Below, piece by piece: positions 1-11,748 of a stretch of 64,000 nucleotides of DNA. The notes beneath the pieces were generated by a model. It saw only the letters and a list, made by a program, of their open reading frames with translations. It was not told where the DNA came from and searched no databases. Position 1 is the first letter of the stretch. Every line of letters starts with the position of its first letter. Position numbers and translations under genes: made by a program. The stretch is from Toxorhynchites rutilus septentrionalis (taxonomy: Eukaryota > Arthropoda > Insecta > Diptera > Culicidae), in contig NC_073745.1 in assembly GCF_029784135.1 (NCBI RefSeq), positions 282,693,803-282,757,802 on the forward strand, in the 5' to 3' direction.

Positions 1-1090
1 ATATATTTTCGGTTGTACATCCGCGCCGTCAACCAGGCAAAACCCAATATTTTCATGCAAGGCTCTTCTGTTGATTAATCTAGGATTTTATTATCCCAAG
101 GTCACTACTATATGGAACAGCAGCAAAGTGGGTGCGTGGTGATTGAACGAATGAATTACTCTGGCAGAATATTAACAACTGAGTTGGAAAAAAACAGATT
201 GATGTTGAAGACAGAGGGAGGGCTAATTTATCTCTCGAAATTGATTAAGAGTGTAAGAACAGAGGGTCGAAGTGACAGAAATAGCAGAAATAGAACAGTT
301 TAATCCCTAAAAACATTCAGATGAATTATTATTGATTATCACGAGGCACTGTGCGCAGATCGTTCTCGTTTTCCGCCGCACGGATACACTATCTGCACGG
401 TTTGTAAACATTTGTATCATTTGTTGTAAAATGATACAGTCACCGGCAATTTGTTTCAAATTTCTTTTTCGGGATGGAAAATAAATTTACAACTGATTTC
501 TGATTACATGAATCGATTGGTCATTATCGCTGTCACAGCGAAAATTCAAATCATGCTGATCACTGTGCGTTCTCCAGACATCGCGACCCTTACGATTCTA
601 CGGGCGCACTCAGCATCTTCACTGAGCGCGGTCTCGAGCCATGTTCCAGATTTGTATCTGGCTAACAATAGAAAGTACTTGAGTCTATCTCGCGTACGTG
701 CTACCGTTTTTACTTTTATTGGAGCAAATAACTGCTACTATGAGCTTGTGGCAGCAAAATTCGCGTACTCCGCTCCTGCTGGGTGCCGTGCGCCACATTA
801 GGTAGGTTGGAATCGTAAAGTAATGGGTAATTGCAACCGTTCTCCGCTTCTAGCCAATTTCTAGCCCCAATCTTCGAGCAAATCCGCCATTAACTAACCG
901 CTGGAAGATTTCATGCTCCGAAGCGTTTGTTGTTGTTCGCGGGTGTAATGATGATCAGGATGATTGCGCTGGTTCGACCACATAGGTTCCGTGCTGTCCA
1001 ATTGTTGGGGTCTGGTCATCGGCAAGTCAAAACACATGAGAGAAAACTCAAATACTAACTACTTCTCATTGCAGAAATTTGGTTTACGAG
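1..1090. other. No gene recognised
   Basis: The stretch holds only short chance open frames of 60 to 116 codons with no recognisable motif. No splice-framed coding stretch, tandem array or terminal inverted repeat was seen by eye. It may be ordinary intergenic or intronic DNA. Confidence 0.4.
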
Positions 1091-1099
1091 ATCAGTATG

Positions 1100-1530
1100 A
1101 TCAGTCCTTAATTTTAAAAATTACATGTTTTTTTACAAAAAAATCTCGCTCAAAAACTATAAGACTTCCAAAATGTCGATCAAAGAATGAAATGTAAGAA
1201 ATAATTTATGTTTTCATTAAAAAATATCAAACAATTTAATAAAAAAATCATTAAAAAAAAATATTTTGAAAATTAAAATTATTTTTTCTCAAAAACATTT
1301 TTTTTCTGTATTATAATGACTTTTAACACTTTTGGCTGGTTCGTCACTTTACGTCCATTTTTGGAAGAATGTCGAGAGTGAGAATTCAGCTCATGCCCTA
1401 CAGCGAAAGCTCTCAAAAATATATTTTTTTTAATTTCTGAAAAAAAAAGATTTATGAATTACCTATACATTTACCAACAAGTCATCCATACATCGGAAGA
1501 AGCTCACTGCTAAATGGAAAAAACTTTTCC
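1100..1530 (+). repeat. Dispersed AT-rich repeat A, interrupted copy
   Basis: This AT-rich block carries CTCAAAAACTATAA, then TTTTGAAAATTAAAATT, then CATACATCGGAAGA. The same ordered landmarks occur inverted at about 5590-5880 and directly at about 60530-60790, with a weaker partial copy near 46090-46215. The copy is split by a short poly-T-headed insertion at about 1297-1394. It resembles the AT-rich modules of foldback MITEs, but I cannot see clean termini. Class unknown. Confidence 0.5.
1297..1394 (-). mobile_element. 5'-truncated LINE 3' tail with poly(A)
   Basis: A T-rich run is followed by a sequence containing TTTGGCTGGTTCGTCACTTT and CCATTTTTGGAAGAATGTCG. Nearly the same sequence follows a long T run at 40588-40692. 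Read on the minus strand, both end in poly(A), as expected of 5'-truncated retroposed tails of one non-LTR family. No coding sequence remains and no target-site duplication was identified. Confidence 0.45.
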
Positions 1531-1648
1531 CAACAAAAACATCTTCATGTTTTCTTTGAAAAATTACTATGAATGTATGTTGAAAAAATACTATGTGTGT
1601 AATGTAACATTTTAGTGTGTAAATTACCCCGATTGACATGATTGTATC

Positions 1649-1852
1649 ACATTTACCCGAAACCCACTCCCCCGAAAGACAGTTACCCGAAAGACATTCA
1701 CCCGAATTCCACTCACCCGAATATAATAAATACCCAAATGCGACAGCTACCCGAATTGACACCCGAATGCAACAATCGCGTAACGTAACAGTAACCCGAA
1801 TGTAACATTTACCCGAATGTAACATCTACCCGAATGCGAGAGTTACCCGAAA
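1649..1852. repeat. Degenerate ACCCGAA tandem array
   Basis: At least a dozen imperfect copies of a short unit centred on ACCCGAA are spaced about 13 to 20 bases apart. The clearest units, near 1785-1850, follow ACCCGAATGTAACATTT. The unit has diverged at its edges, so an exact period cannot be fixed by eye. No gene overlaps convincingly; an antisense open frame across it merely translates the repeat. Confidence 0.8.
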
Positions 1853-2065
1853 AAAGGATATACTCGAAAAATACGCAAATTTTATTATTAGGAAGTATTT
1901 GTATATTTTATTTTGATTTCTGATTATGAGATTCTTGTCTTGTACGTTCATTTCCATCCAAAAAGTTCGTATTTCTCGTGGGTAGTGCAATTTGAGGAAT
2001 AGCGGGGTTGGATAAAATACTTTTCAAAATAAGAAAAAGTGAGAGAATGCAGTTCATATAACGTA

Positions 2066-3055
2066 GGGTAACACGGGGTGATTTGGTCATATGGGGTGAT
2101 TTGGACCACCCCTTTATCTAAAAAATTACGGCTCAACTTGGATTTTCTATAATGTCATTTCCATCTATTGTTGAACTGTATGTACCTAAAGTAAAAAAAC
2201 TTTGGCAAATCTTCACAGGTAGAGGGAAACGGTAGCATAAATACATCAAGTACTTTCAGCGTCAAAAAATGTGAGTTTTCCGATCGTGGTTTTAAGGTTT
2301 TTCCCGCTGATTAAACAAACTTTTCGTGTATTGTGCAGTAAAGTTCTGTTCGCCTACAGAAGAGGAACAATTTGATGTAGCGAAACTGTCAGTTTGATAA
2401 CAATAAATGGAATTAATTGCATTTTAATTTTTGCATGTTGTGTGGGGTGACACGTTTCTGTGGGGTGAAATGGTCCTACAGGTTTGAGACTTTTCTTTGG
2501 TCTAAATGATTCCAGATGCTACAGAATTACAAGAAGAGGATGGACAGACAACGTTGGAAGAAGGAGGAGCTTGAAAGAGCAACGCAGTCCATCGAGAACG
2601 GATTTTCTTTGACCAAGCATCAAAAGTATTTGAAATTGCTCGACCAACAGTGAAAAGATTCATGCAGAATTCGAGATGGTGTCAATCCAACTTTTCTGGT
2701 CTGGAATCTGGCGAAGACACCTGGTATCGATCCCAAAACATTGTCACTGATTGTAACATTATCCCAAAATACTTTACATAAACATAAGTATGTTTTTTTC
2801 GATGAAACACACACTGGACCAAATCAGCCCACAGACGGTCCGAATCACCCCGCATCAAATTTTAATGTCCAAAAATCATCTCTTTTATTTTATGATATAT
2901 TTGGTAGATTGAAGCTTTATATAATAATTAAACATTATTTATTGAGAGAAAACAACTGTAGCTCAGTATACAATGTGACATTTTTTATTTAGACCGTATT
3001 GGTTTGTAAATATTAGGCGATTTGCTTAGGTGGTCCAAATAACCCCCTTTTCCCC
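2066..3055 (+). mobile_element. Pogo-like DNA transposon remnant
   Basis: The left end reads GGGTAACACGGGGTGATTTG. The right end, reversed, reads GGGGAAAAGGGGGTTATTTG, so the ends form an imperfect terminal inverted repeat of about 20 bp. Each end abuts a TA dinucleotide (2064-2065 and 3056-3057), consistent with TA target duplication. The GGGGTGATTTGGNCC motif recurs inside. A remnant with a Psq-type helix-turn-helix lies within at about 2540-2705, which places the element in the pogo branch of Tc1/mariner by inference. Confidence 0.55.
2540..2705 (+). pseudogene. Psq-type HTH fragment of a pogo-like transposase
   Basis: The first frame reads MDRQRWKKEELERATQSIEN, the pattern of the Pipsqueak/CENP-B type N-terminal helix-turn-helix (basic start, W, KEEL, then A..I..G). 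After about 2615 the match continues in another frame as ASKVFEIARPTVKRFM, which corresponds to the recognition helix. At least one frameshift is therefore present. No DDE catalytic core follows before the element ends, so this is a non-coding relic. Confidence 0.5.
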
Positions 3056-3183
3056 TATTATGAAATTTATGTGTTCGTATGGCTGACGCAGTCTGCTCAC
3101 TTAAAAGAAAGCTGGAAATGTTGGTACATACGTTTTACGGCACTGAAGTGCAATTTTTAATGTAAATTGTTTTTTCGTAATAC

Positions 3184-3519
3184 AAATTATTCTGAGATCA
3201 CTGTAATGGGCGCGAAGTCCCCATCTAACGAGGATGAGGAACCGATGCGACCTCAAGCCGAAAGGTGATGCAGTCTGCGTTGGACGCCGATCGTAATGCA
3301 CTAGGTAAACGTATGCTGACCTAACTAAAGGATCATCTCCTATGTTTCAAACAAACCGGGCAATCGGTTGAACACAGGTTTGCTTGCGAGAGGCCGCCGC
3401 ATCCGACGGCGGGTCGGTGGCCGATTCGGATTGCGTCACCTTGGCGGCTTGGCGCCTCTCCGTTCCTTATCCTCGTTAAATGGGGACTTTGCCCCCATTA
3501 CGTTGACCTCAGAATAAAT
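3184..3519. mobile_element. Foldback MITE with long inverted arms
   Basis: The left arm starts AATTATTCTGAGATCACTGT and the right arm, reversed, starts ATTTATTCTGAGGTCAACGT. Homology between the arms continues for roughly 90 to 100 bases through AAGTCCCCAT and AACGAGGAT. The whole unit is about 335 bp and would form a long hairpin. The flanks AAATT and AATTTA may be a short target duplication. There is no coding capacity; family unknown. Confidence 0.75.
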
Positions 3520-4317
<798 letters not shown>

Positions 4318-4605
4318 TTACTCTATAACGAAGGAATATTTAGATAATAAATTATGGTTTGGATGTTTGGATATTTCATCATAAAATTTGTGAATTTCCG
4401 GCACAAAACTTGTTAATCCAGCTCTTTTTCGCTTTTTTGACATATTATTGCATAACATTTGCCTTTCCTGCAGCTTCCTTCGATAATAGCTTAGGATTTC
4501 GCTTAAGAAAAAACCCGCTAGCATGTGTTTTGTGATCCGCTGACTTTGCCAGTCTGCCACTTCCGAGTTCCGGGCGTTGGTCAGGCTTTCTCCGAACCAT
4601 TTCAA
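4318..4605 (-). CDS. Orphan 95-codon open frame, uncertain
   Basis: A continuous open frame encodes a lysine/arginine-rich, mostly helical-looking product (RRKLQERQMLCNNMSKKRKR in the middle). I recognise no domain, signal peptide or membrane segment. It lies downstream, on the same strand, of the SINE at about 4671-4905, and has no visible splice context. It could be a chance frame, an exon or a transposon fragment. Confidence 0.15.
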   Translation of the reverse strand: MKWFGESLTNARNSEVADWQSQRITKHMLAGFFLSEILSYYRRKLQERQMLCNNMSKKRKRAGLTSFVPEIHKFYDEISKHPNHNLLSKYSFVIE

Positions 4606-4670
4606 AACTTCATATACCGCGGATTTTGGAAATTACAGAAGTTTTGCCTGCCTACTATGGTTCTGTAAAC

Positions 4671-4905
4671 TCTTAGCTTCTTCTTTTGTCGTCTCAACGT
4701 ATGCATTAACTAGCGTCATTCATTAATACTTAGTTGAGATTTCTTAAGCCAAATAACTCACCTTGAATGTATTCCGAGGGGCAAGCTCTAGAGTGGATAG
4801 AAATTTCTTTGACGAAAAAATCCCCAGGCCAGAACGGGAATCGTACCCGAACACCCGGCATGATAATGTGAGACGCTCACCACTCGCCCACTGGTGCACT
4901 CTTAG
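4671..4905 (-). mobile_element. tRNA-derived SINE
   Basis: Read on the minus strand, the head begins near 4900 with GTGCACCAGTGGGCGAGTGG, which fits an RNA polymerase III A box. About 35 bases later comes GTTCGGGTACGATTCCCG, a degenerate B box. A tRNA-unrelated body follows (CCTCGGAATACATTCAAGG, then CGCTAGTTAATGCATACG), ending in an AAGAAGAAG tail near 4675. The body is repeated at 61010-61163 without the tRNA head. This is classic SINE architecture, as in mosquito tRNA-related SINEs. Confidence 0.75.
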
Positions 4906-5589
4906 CTAGATTCAGTGAAATTTTGAAACAAAAAATTCCTTGTCCACTCATCAATTACTATGTTTTCATCTATCTAATTTAACTATTCCTATTTCTAATC
5001 TCTGATCATTTGGGAATGGTCATTAATACAATTCATACTATTGTGACTCTTAGACTAGCTTTCCATTTCCAAGAGGGTATCGTTAAAATTTTCCACAGTT
5101 TTAAGAAATTCAGCTTACTGTACTTCATCTGAACAAATTCGACTTTTAATAACAACTTGTACTAAAATAAAATAAAAAATACATTTCCTCTTTTATGTTG
5201 AAGAGTTATAATAACACAATCAAAGTTATTGTAATAAAACAAATGTACAAGACACATACATTTTAGGAGGTGACTCACTGAGCTCTGGTGAAAAGCTATA
5301 AAAGTGTGAGGCAAGGATTCTCAAATTAATGGTGTAGCACAATACTTTTTTCTCGTAAAAATAAAATAGGAACGCCTTAAAATTCTCTGGATAAGAAGTC
5401 CAAGAAAAAGGAATCGTGTGTTACCATTCTGAAGCAATTTAGCATAATGTTCACCGACGGAAAAACAAAAACAAATTTATTGAAAATAATGACAAAGAAA
5501 TAAATACTTTTCTTTATACTCAGTTATACGGTACAGATTCATAGAAAAACGGGACAATAAAAGTAGTTTTTTTTTCAAAGAAAACATGA
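4906..5589. other. No feature recognised
   Basis: AT-rich unique-looking sequence with no coding frame or repeat that I can support. Confidence 0.3.
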
Positions 5590-5880
5590 AAAAAGCTGTT
5601 AGAATTTTTTTCCTTTAAAAGTGTCCATCTTCCGATGTATGAGTGCCTTGTTGGAAATTTTAAGAACCGTGTATATATATTTTTTTATGAATTAGAAAAA
5701 AAAATGTTTTAGAGAAAAATGAATTCCAATTTTCAAAATATTTTTTGAGTGCGATCTAAAAAAAAAATTTATATGAAAATTTAAACAATTTCCTACATTT
5801 CAACCCTTGACGAGAATTTTGTAGTTATTATAGTTTTTGAGTTATAATTTTTTTGTAAAAAAGGGGCAAATTTTGAATGC
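5590..5880 (-). repeat. Dispersed AT-rich repeat A, inverted copy
   Basis: On the minus strand this carries AACTCAAAAACTATAATAAC, AATATTTTGAAAATT and CATACATCGGAAGATGG in the same order as the copies at 1100-1530 and 60530-60790. It is uninterrupted here, which shows that the 1297-1394 block in the first copy is a secondary insertion. Confidence 0.5.
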
Positions 5881-5998
5881 CTTAAAAAATATTTTTCATT
5901 TGGCCAGAATAAAATAAAAAAAACAGTCGTGGGAGATAATATGGGCTTTATTTTGTAAAAAAAATTAAATTTTGTAAGTTCCGAATGAAAAATCTAGA

Positions 5999-6340
5999 TA
6001 ACTATTTTTATTGGCACCCTAAACCATACTTTTCGTTTCGTATTCTGAAATAAAACTAGGTCCCAGAGAGATGACACTAGATCTCGACATTCTATGCATT
6101 TTTAAAACATTGGCTTCAAAAATTTTTTTTCGAAAACCCCGATTTCCTTTACTCCCCCCCTTGGGTGATTTTCGATTTTCAAAAAACTCAAATTTTGGCC
6201 GCTTTGTGCCACTCTCCCTCAAGTTCGATTGAGCTGATATTCTGTATAGGGTGTTTTTTCGAGGTGGTGAACATTTTCTATGGGGTATCTTTTTGAAGTT
6301 CGAGATGACCATTTTCATTGGCACCCTAGCCCACATATAT
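5999..6340 (-). repeat. Foldback module B, single-arm copy
   Basis: Landmarks are TTATTGGCACCCTAAA at the left, AGATGACACTAGATCTCGAC, CCCTTGGGTGATTTT and CATTGGCACCCTAG at the right. The same string appears inverted at 11749-12090 and, more diverged, inside the palindrome at 48050-49450. Antisense open frames here are just translations of the module. It is probably a one-armed derivative of the 11.7-12.9 kb foldback family. Confidence 0.6.
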
Positions 6341-9010
6341 TCGCTCGTAATGATGACTAATTTTCTTTCCTTAAACCTGTCGCTACTAGCCAGCCTAACA
6401 CGGCCACTCCGATGTTCGCAGGCATGGAGTGCAATTTGCTTTATGAACTAGAGAGGAACATTTCACGTCACACGTTTGAACCACCCGCCTTTTTTTGCAT
6501 CGCCAGCGGGAAACTTCAGATATCTTCAGTTCCTAGTTTCGATCCAAGTCTTCACGTACTGCACTATCGCAGACCAGTTCGCAGGCGACATTTATCGTAG
6601 ACAGTCAGCGAATGTTTTCTCTCCCTTTATCGTTTATTCCGGATAGCCTTTGGCGCAAGCGCAATTTACCATATAATTATGGCGCTGCGGCTTTTTTCTT
6701 CTTCTGTTTTTTTTTTATAATTATCAAACAATTTCATCCGAACGAAACGGCGGGCTGTGGGACACCTCCTATCACGTAATTAACCTATCGAAGTGCTGGC
6801 GAGATCCGCATTCGTGTGACATACACACCAGAAGGCGGGAAGGTCTGTCGTCTGCAAGTGGCTAATTTTTATCTCATTATAAATGGAGTTTCATAATTTA
6901 TATCGCCGTCATCATCGCGCCCATCTTGATCGGTGCCAATCGTGTTGCCGTTGATAGTCGCGGTTCAGTGTTGGCGGCGGCGTGCGAATCTTTGAGGGAA
7001 AGTCGAAAGCGTTTTGTTTATCGGAGGAAGCTGATCGAATTGATCGGAGATTTCGATCTCACCGAAGACATCTGATGACACTTGTTAGACAACAACCGGC
7101 GCACAGTTTATCTCAGTGCGGAAGTTACGTGTGAAAGACAACTGCGTAAAGTATAGTAAACATGCATGGTTACACGGTATTGGACTCTAGTAATTATTGA
7201 CTTCCACAAATCAGGGCGACTGATCATTTCTGACATTATCTTTTATAGTATCTCAGTTTGTCCGCACACGGATAAGCTGCACGTGAGAAATTGAGTCGAT
7301 TTGCCCAGCTTCGACGATGGATATTTATATACAGTTGAAGAAGCCTTTCAGCCTGGATTAGATTGATTGTGATTTCGGAAAAAAACGGCAAATATTTTCC
7401 AAAGATTTCAGTCACAAACTTCAGATTCTGGCCTCAAACTCAGATCCTGGAAAAAAATTTCCGGTTTCATATCACCGTATCTACACTTCAAAGTGTAGAG
7501 TTTTGATATTTGAAACCAGATTTTAGAAAGTTAAATAAAAGTTCAAATGAAAAATTTTAAACAGAAAATATGAAATTTAGTATTTTAGATTGAGGGTTTT
7601 TTAGTTTAGACTAATGGTCTGAGAATCATAAATCGACTCAAAAATTAAACTTCAAATTTGATAGAAATATGAAATATAAATAGGTTTATGTTAAAAAATA
7701 GATCCTGCATTTTCTGTTATAAACTGTCCATTTCGCGAGATTCTGAAATTTGGTCAAAATTTTGAAACCGAAAACCCCACCCCATTACTTAAGAGTTGTT
7801 GGTAGCTGAGATATTGTGGTAGCCCTGAAATGGGCGTATGATTTACGTGGTGTTGTAGAAGCAGCTAAAGATGGTTGAGCTCTTGCGAGAACAATATACA
7901 AGTTGGCCACATATAGAAATTGGAGCCCTTATTGCGAATGCACGTACTGCACCGGATATGCGAACGTTCTTCTACTTTGCTTCATGCAATGGATTTCTGG
8001 ATTTTATGAATTGATGCCAAACTACCCAATTATCACGGTGCTTTTGATGCAAAAACAGAAGTAAATGATTTTGAAGTACTTCATTGCAGTTCTGACTGTG
8101 CATTTGTGTTGATGAAAAGTTATCTGAATCAGGCCTTTTTGAAAATATTTTCCTCAAACCATCAAACTACCGCCTGCAAAGTTACGAGTTGAAAAATAAC
8201 ATGACACGTTCCGTATGTCCTTCCAGTACGAAGAAATTCTATTCAAGTTAAATTTCTTTTTATCAGAGAAGTCCCTTTGAAATAGTGAAACTCATGAGAT
8301 TAGCTTCCACATTAGTTTTTGGACAGGCAGCTTTGGAGATGGGATTTTTATGGTTTGGAGAAAATTTTCTCAAAAAGGCCTAGTTTAGATAGTTTACCAT
8401 TAACACCATCAACACTTCAGAATCATTTACTGCTGTTTTTGCATAAAAACTATAACGGTGTTGTATAATTTGGTATCGTTTCAAAAATTCGAAAAGTCAT
8501 GGCATGGTTTAATGAATAGGGACTTCAGATTCTGGTCTGGTAAGCTTGTTTACCAAATCAAAATCCTGCCTTGAACTTATGAGAAGTGATCGTACGGATA
8601 GTAGATGCAGCTTACAAGCAGTATATGTGATTTTAAGAGCTAAACCGAGCAGTATCCTCAGCGTAGAACGAGATACACAGTACAACATGGCGCAGCTTGG
8701 TCGAAATCTCCCCGGGTGGGCTATTTGAACTGATTGGGAACTGAAGATGACCTACGAATAAGAAACTTATTGTAATTTATGAGAAATTGAAGTTAAGTGA
8801 GTGAGAGCTTTTCCATCTAGTGCTATAGTTATATACTGGAATATGATTTTTTTAACATTTCGCGCCTGAACGCAGCAATAAAGTTCAAATGAAGATAGTT
8901 ATTAAATCCTACACTATATACTTCAATTCAACCGACTTCTAACATATTTATGGAAACTCAGAAAAAATGGAGTGGTTCTATAGTTATGAAACGCAGTGTA
9001 TAAGATATGC
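6341..9010. other. Mostly unique sequence, possible regulatory stretch
   Basis: No coding frame is convincing. Between about 6600 and 7300 the composition is less AT-rich and lacks repeat landmarks. It contains an arthropod-type initiator-like TCAGTGCG near 7113 and a second TCAGT-like site further on. This could be a promoter or enhancer of a gene outside the window, but no TATA box, transcript start or open 5' exon can be fixed. From about 7380 onward the sequence is AT-rich and featureless. Confidence 0.25.
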
Positions 9011-9020
9011 AGTATTTTTT

Positions 9021-10151
9021 GACGTAGAACTACGTCTTTAATTAAGGGTGCCAAATCAGAAAACAAGTCACGTTTTTATGAAATAAAGTTAACGTTAATA
9101 ACTATTTTTGTCGCGAACGGATTTTGGCGATTTACATACCAAACGAATCGGAAATTGCCTAAGATTTGTTTGATATGCTATACAGTATAATCCCATAGTC
9201 TGTATATGGTTTAAATTAATGAAAACTGGAAGCATTCCCGTTTCCTCATATATTTGTTCTGTCCATTTCTGTGCTGTCCCGAACAGAGCTGTCAATAACG
9301 AGCAACTTATCGACGAGCAACGAAGGGGAAATCGTAATATGTGAAGTCTCCGTGAACAAAGGAAATGTTTAATAACCCGTACGTAAAAATAGTGCATCTT
9401 CGCTACGCTGAAACCCCATTCGTATCTGCTAACGTGTTCATTGGCCCTGTAACGATGCAACAATTGCCTAATTTGTTTATGCTATGATTGATGATTGTTT
9501 GATGTTGCAAATTATGCAATCGTAATGATAAATATAAACAAGGAGGGGAGATAACGGGAGGGAAATATTTACGCTAGGGTATTGGTAATAGATCTCTGTT
9601 GAGGCAAATATTCAGCATTTTTCCAAGCAGTTGACATTGTTTGTTTTCTGTCATCAATGCATTGACAAATTTTGTTGGGGAATACCAAGTTGTTCAATAA
9701 GTAATATTAAGTTATTAATTTATTTGGGCTCGCGTGTCAGTCGCAAAACTGCTTTCAACTAGGATTGCATTTGCGCTAATCTTGATCATAATGAAGCAGT
9801 GCTACTCTTCTCGAGGTTGTTGAGATTAACAGATAGAGTTTATTTCGTTTATTTAGTCACCAAGAAAGTAAATGTCGTTCTGAAATGTTGTATGTGATTT
9901 GGTTTCGCTTGCCAATAGCAAAACTTCGTCCACTAAGGATGACAGCTGCGCTTATCTCGAGCATGTATTGTTCTGCGAGCACAAGAATGAATCATCAAAC
10001 AATTATCGTCAAATGATTCCAAAAAAAAAAACACACATTTCAGAGCAACCAAACTGGTAGAATAGTTATTTCAAAATTTTCGTATTTCGTAGAATAATAT
10101 CCGCAGTTATAAACAAGCAACTTGAATTAAACTACAGCGTAGTTCTACGTC
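9021..10151. mobile_element. MITE-like element with GACGTAGAACTACGT ends
   Basis: The left end begins GACGTAGAACTACGTCTTTA. The right end, reversed, begins TGACGTAGAACTACGCTGTA, and homology extends to about 30 bases including TTTAATT. The first 15 bases are themselves nearly palindromic. A related GACGTAGTCCTACGTC palindrome occurs near 32770 and 54062. The 1.1 kb interior has no intact gene; an antisense 122-codon frame at 9095-9463 has no recognisable domain. Confidence 0.5.
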
Positions 10152-10948
10152 AACAATGCGGTCGTGTCTTGTATACAACCTCCTATATATTTTTTTTTAG
10201 TTTTCCCATTTATCTCGAATATCCTCCAAAGTATGCTATCATTCTAATTTGGGTAAAGACAAACTCACAAAATATAAAGACGACGCAGGTCTGATCAGCC
10301 GTATTCCTGTGATGATTAGTTATACATACGTGGGAAGAACCTTGATGTATATACAGGATTTAAAAAAAAAATTCAAGGATTGATTTCCCAATAATCAATT
10401 TCATATTAGCCTTGTTTTTCAACATTCCTGTGGTTTTTCTTTAAAATAAAAATCAAACGCCTTAAAAGTCAATTTTCATTTGATTCACCATCACTATTAT
10501 TCCACATTTCTTATTGACGAAACATAACACTATGGTACACATAAAAACAACAACAATGTGTGCATATGATGCAAAACTATACAAGCACTCTCCACCAGAC
10601 GATATGAATACCGACGCAATGAATCATTCAATCGAGTCGGAGTCGAAGAAATCGGAAAATATTTAGTCTCCGTAAACAGACAAATTATGAAGAAGATTTA
10701 ATTGAGCCTTCTTGTCGAATTTGTAATTGCGAACGAAATCGCACCGGTATATGCGACATCATTCATTCCCAAGACCCTTTACAAAATATTCTTGTTGCGC
10801 TATGTGGGATATCGGCCCTTCCCTCGTTCAATAGGATGAATAATGAACAAGATTCTTAAAAAGAAGCCGGTGGGATGCGCACTTAAATTTAAACATAGGA
10901 TATACAGAATAGTTGTAAAATCAAAAACATAAAAACATATTTTTTATA
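10152..10948. other. No feature recognised
   Basis: AT-rich interval. A string TGCGGTCGTGTCTTG just right of the preceding element recurs at 36183 beside another transposon scar, suggesting flanking repeat DNA. No gene was seen. Confidence 0.3.
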
Positions 10949-11502
10949 CAGTAAAACCTGTTTTTGTGCGATTTTCTTTTGTGCGATTTTTTTTTGTGTG
11001 GTTTTCTGTTCTTGTGCGATTTTTTTTTGTGCGGTATATGAAAAGAAGCATATTTGACGAAGTTATCGTCCATTTAGTTTTTTTCGATGGTTTATATGCA
11101 TTTTAGTGCGAAAAAAGCATATTTGCGTCTCAATTATCCACTTCTGAAATCATTCCCCTCCTTCCATCAAATGCTCTATGTTTTTCTAAGTTTTTGCATG
11201 AAATGATATCTAGCAGCATCACGTTTCGGCATGTAACTAAAAGCACAAAACAGTCAAGCGCAACCGAAGAGGCAAACTGTCCCATCGCAAAGCAGGGAAA
11301 CAAAAGGAAAATGAACGGTGAACGGCGTGAATTTGAGTTATTTTCTTGGGGGAAACTTTTTTTATGCGGTCCCTATCTACCGCACAAAAAAAGTTTTTTT
11401 CAAAATGTGTACCGAACACGGTTTTTTAAAGCTATTGGTGAAGTTTTGCACGATTTTTTTATGCGGTCCCTATCCCCCGCACAAAAAAAAAAGGTTTGCC
11501 TG
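10949..11502. mobile_element. Tigger/pogo-like MITE
   Basis: The left end reads CAGTAAAACCTGTTTTTGTG and the right end, reversed, reads CAGGCAAACC followed by a T run and TGTGCG. Both resemble the CAGG.A.ACCTCGTTTTATTG type of Tigger/pogo termini. Each is flanked by TA (10947-10948 and 11503-11504). Repeated TGTGCGATTTT and GCGGTCCCTAT units lie inside. At 554 bp, with no transposase motif, it is a non-autonomous copy. Confidence 0.6.
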
Positions 11503-11748
11503 TACTATAGTTTTAATTCATTATATTTTGGATGATCTTACACGAATCTCCCAAATGTATGACATTTGTATTGGAGTGTATTTTTAGTGTCAGTCGTGCG
11601 TCGTGAGTCTTCAAATTAAAAAAAAATATAACCCATAGCTCGTGTGAAAGTTGTCTACAAACAATGTTCGTCCTACATCTAATAGTTTATCTGCTAGTTG
11701 CATGCGGACATGCTCGCTCCCACACATAGCTTCGCAGAGCATGTGTAC

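Noticed and set aside
4830..4905. tRNA gene on the minus strand
   Set aside because: A and B boxes are degenerate, no good acceptor stem forms, and the sequence runs straight into a repeated SINE body.
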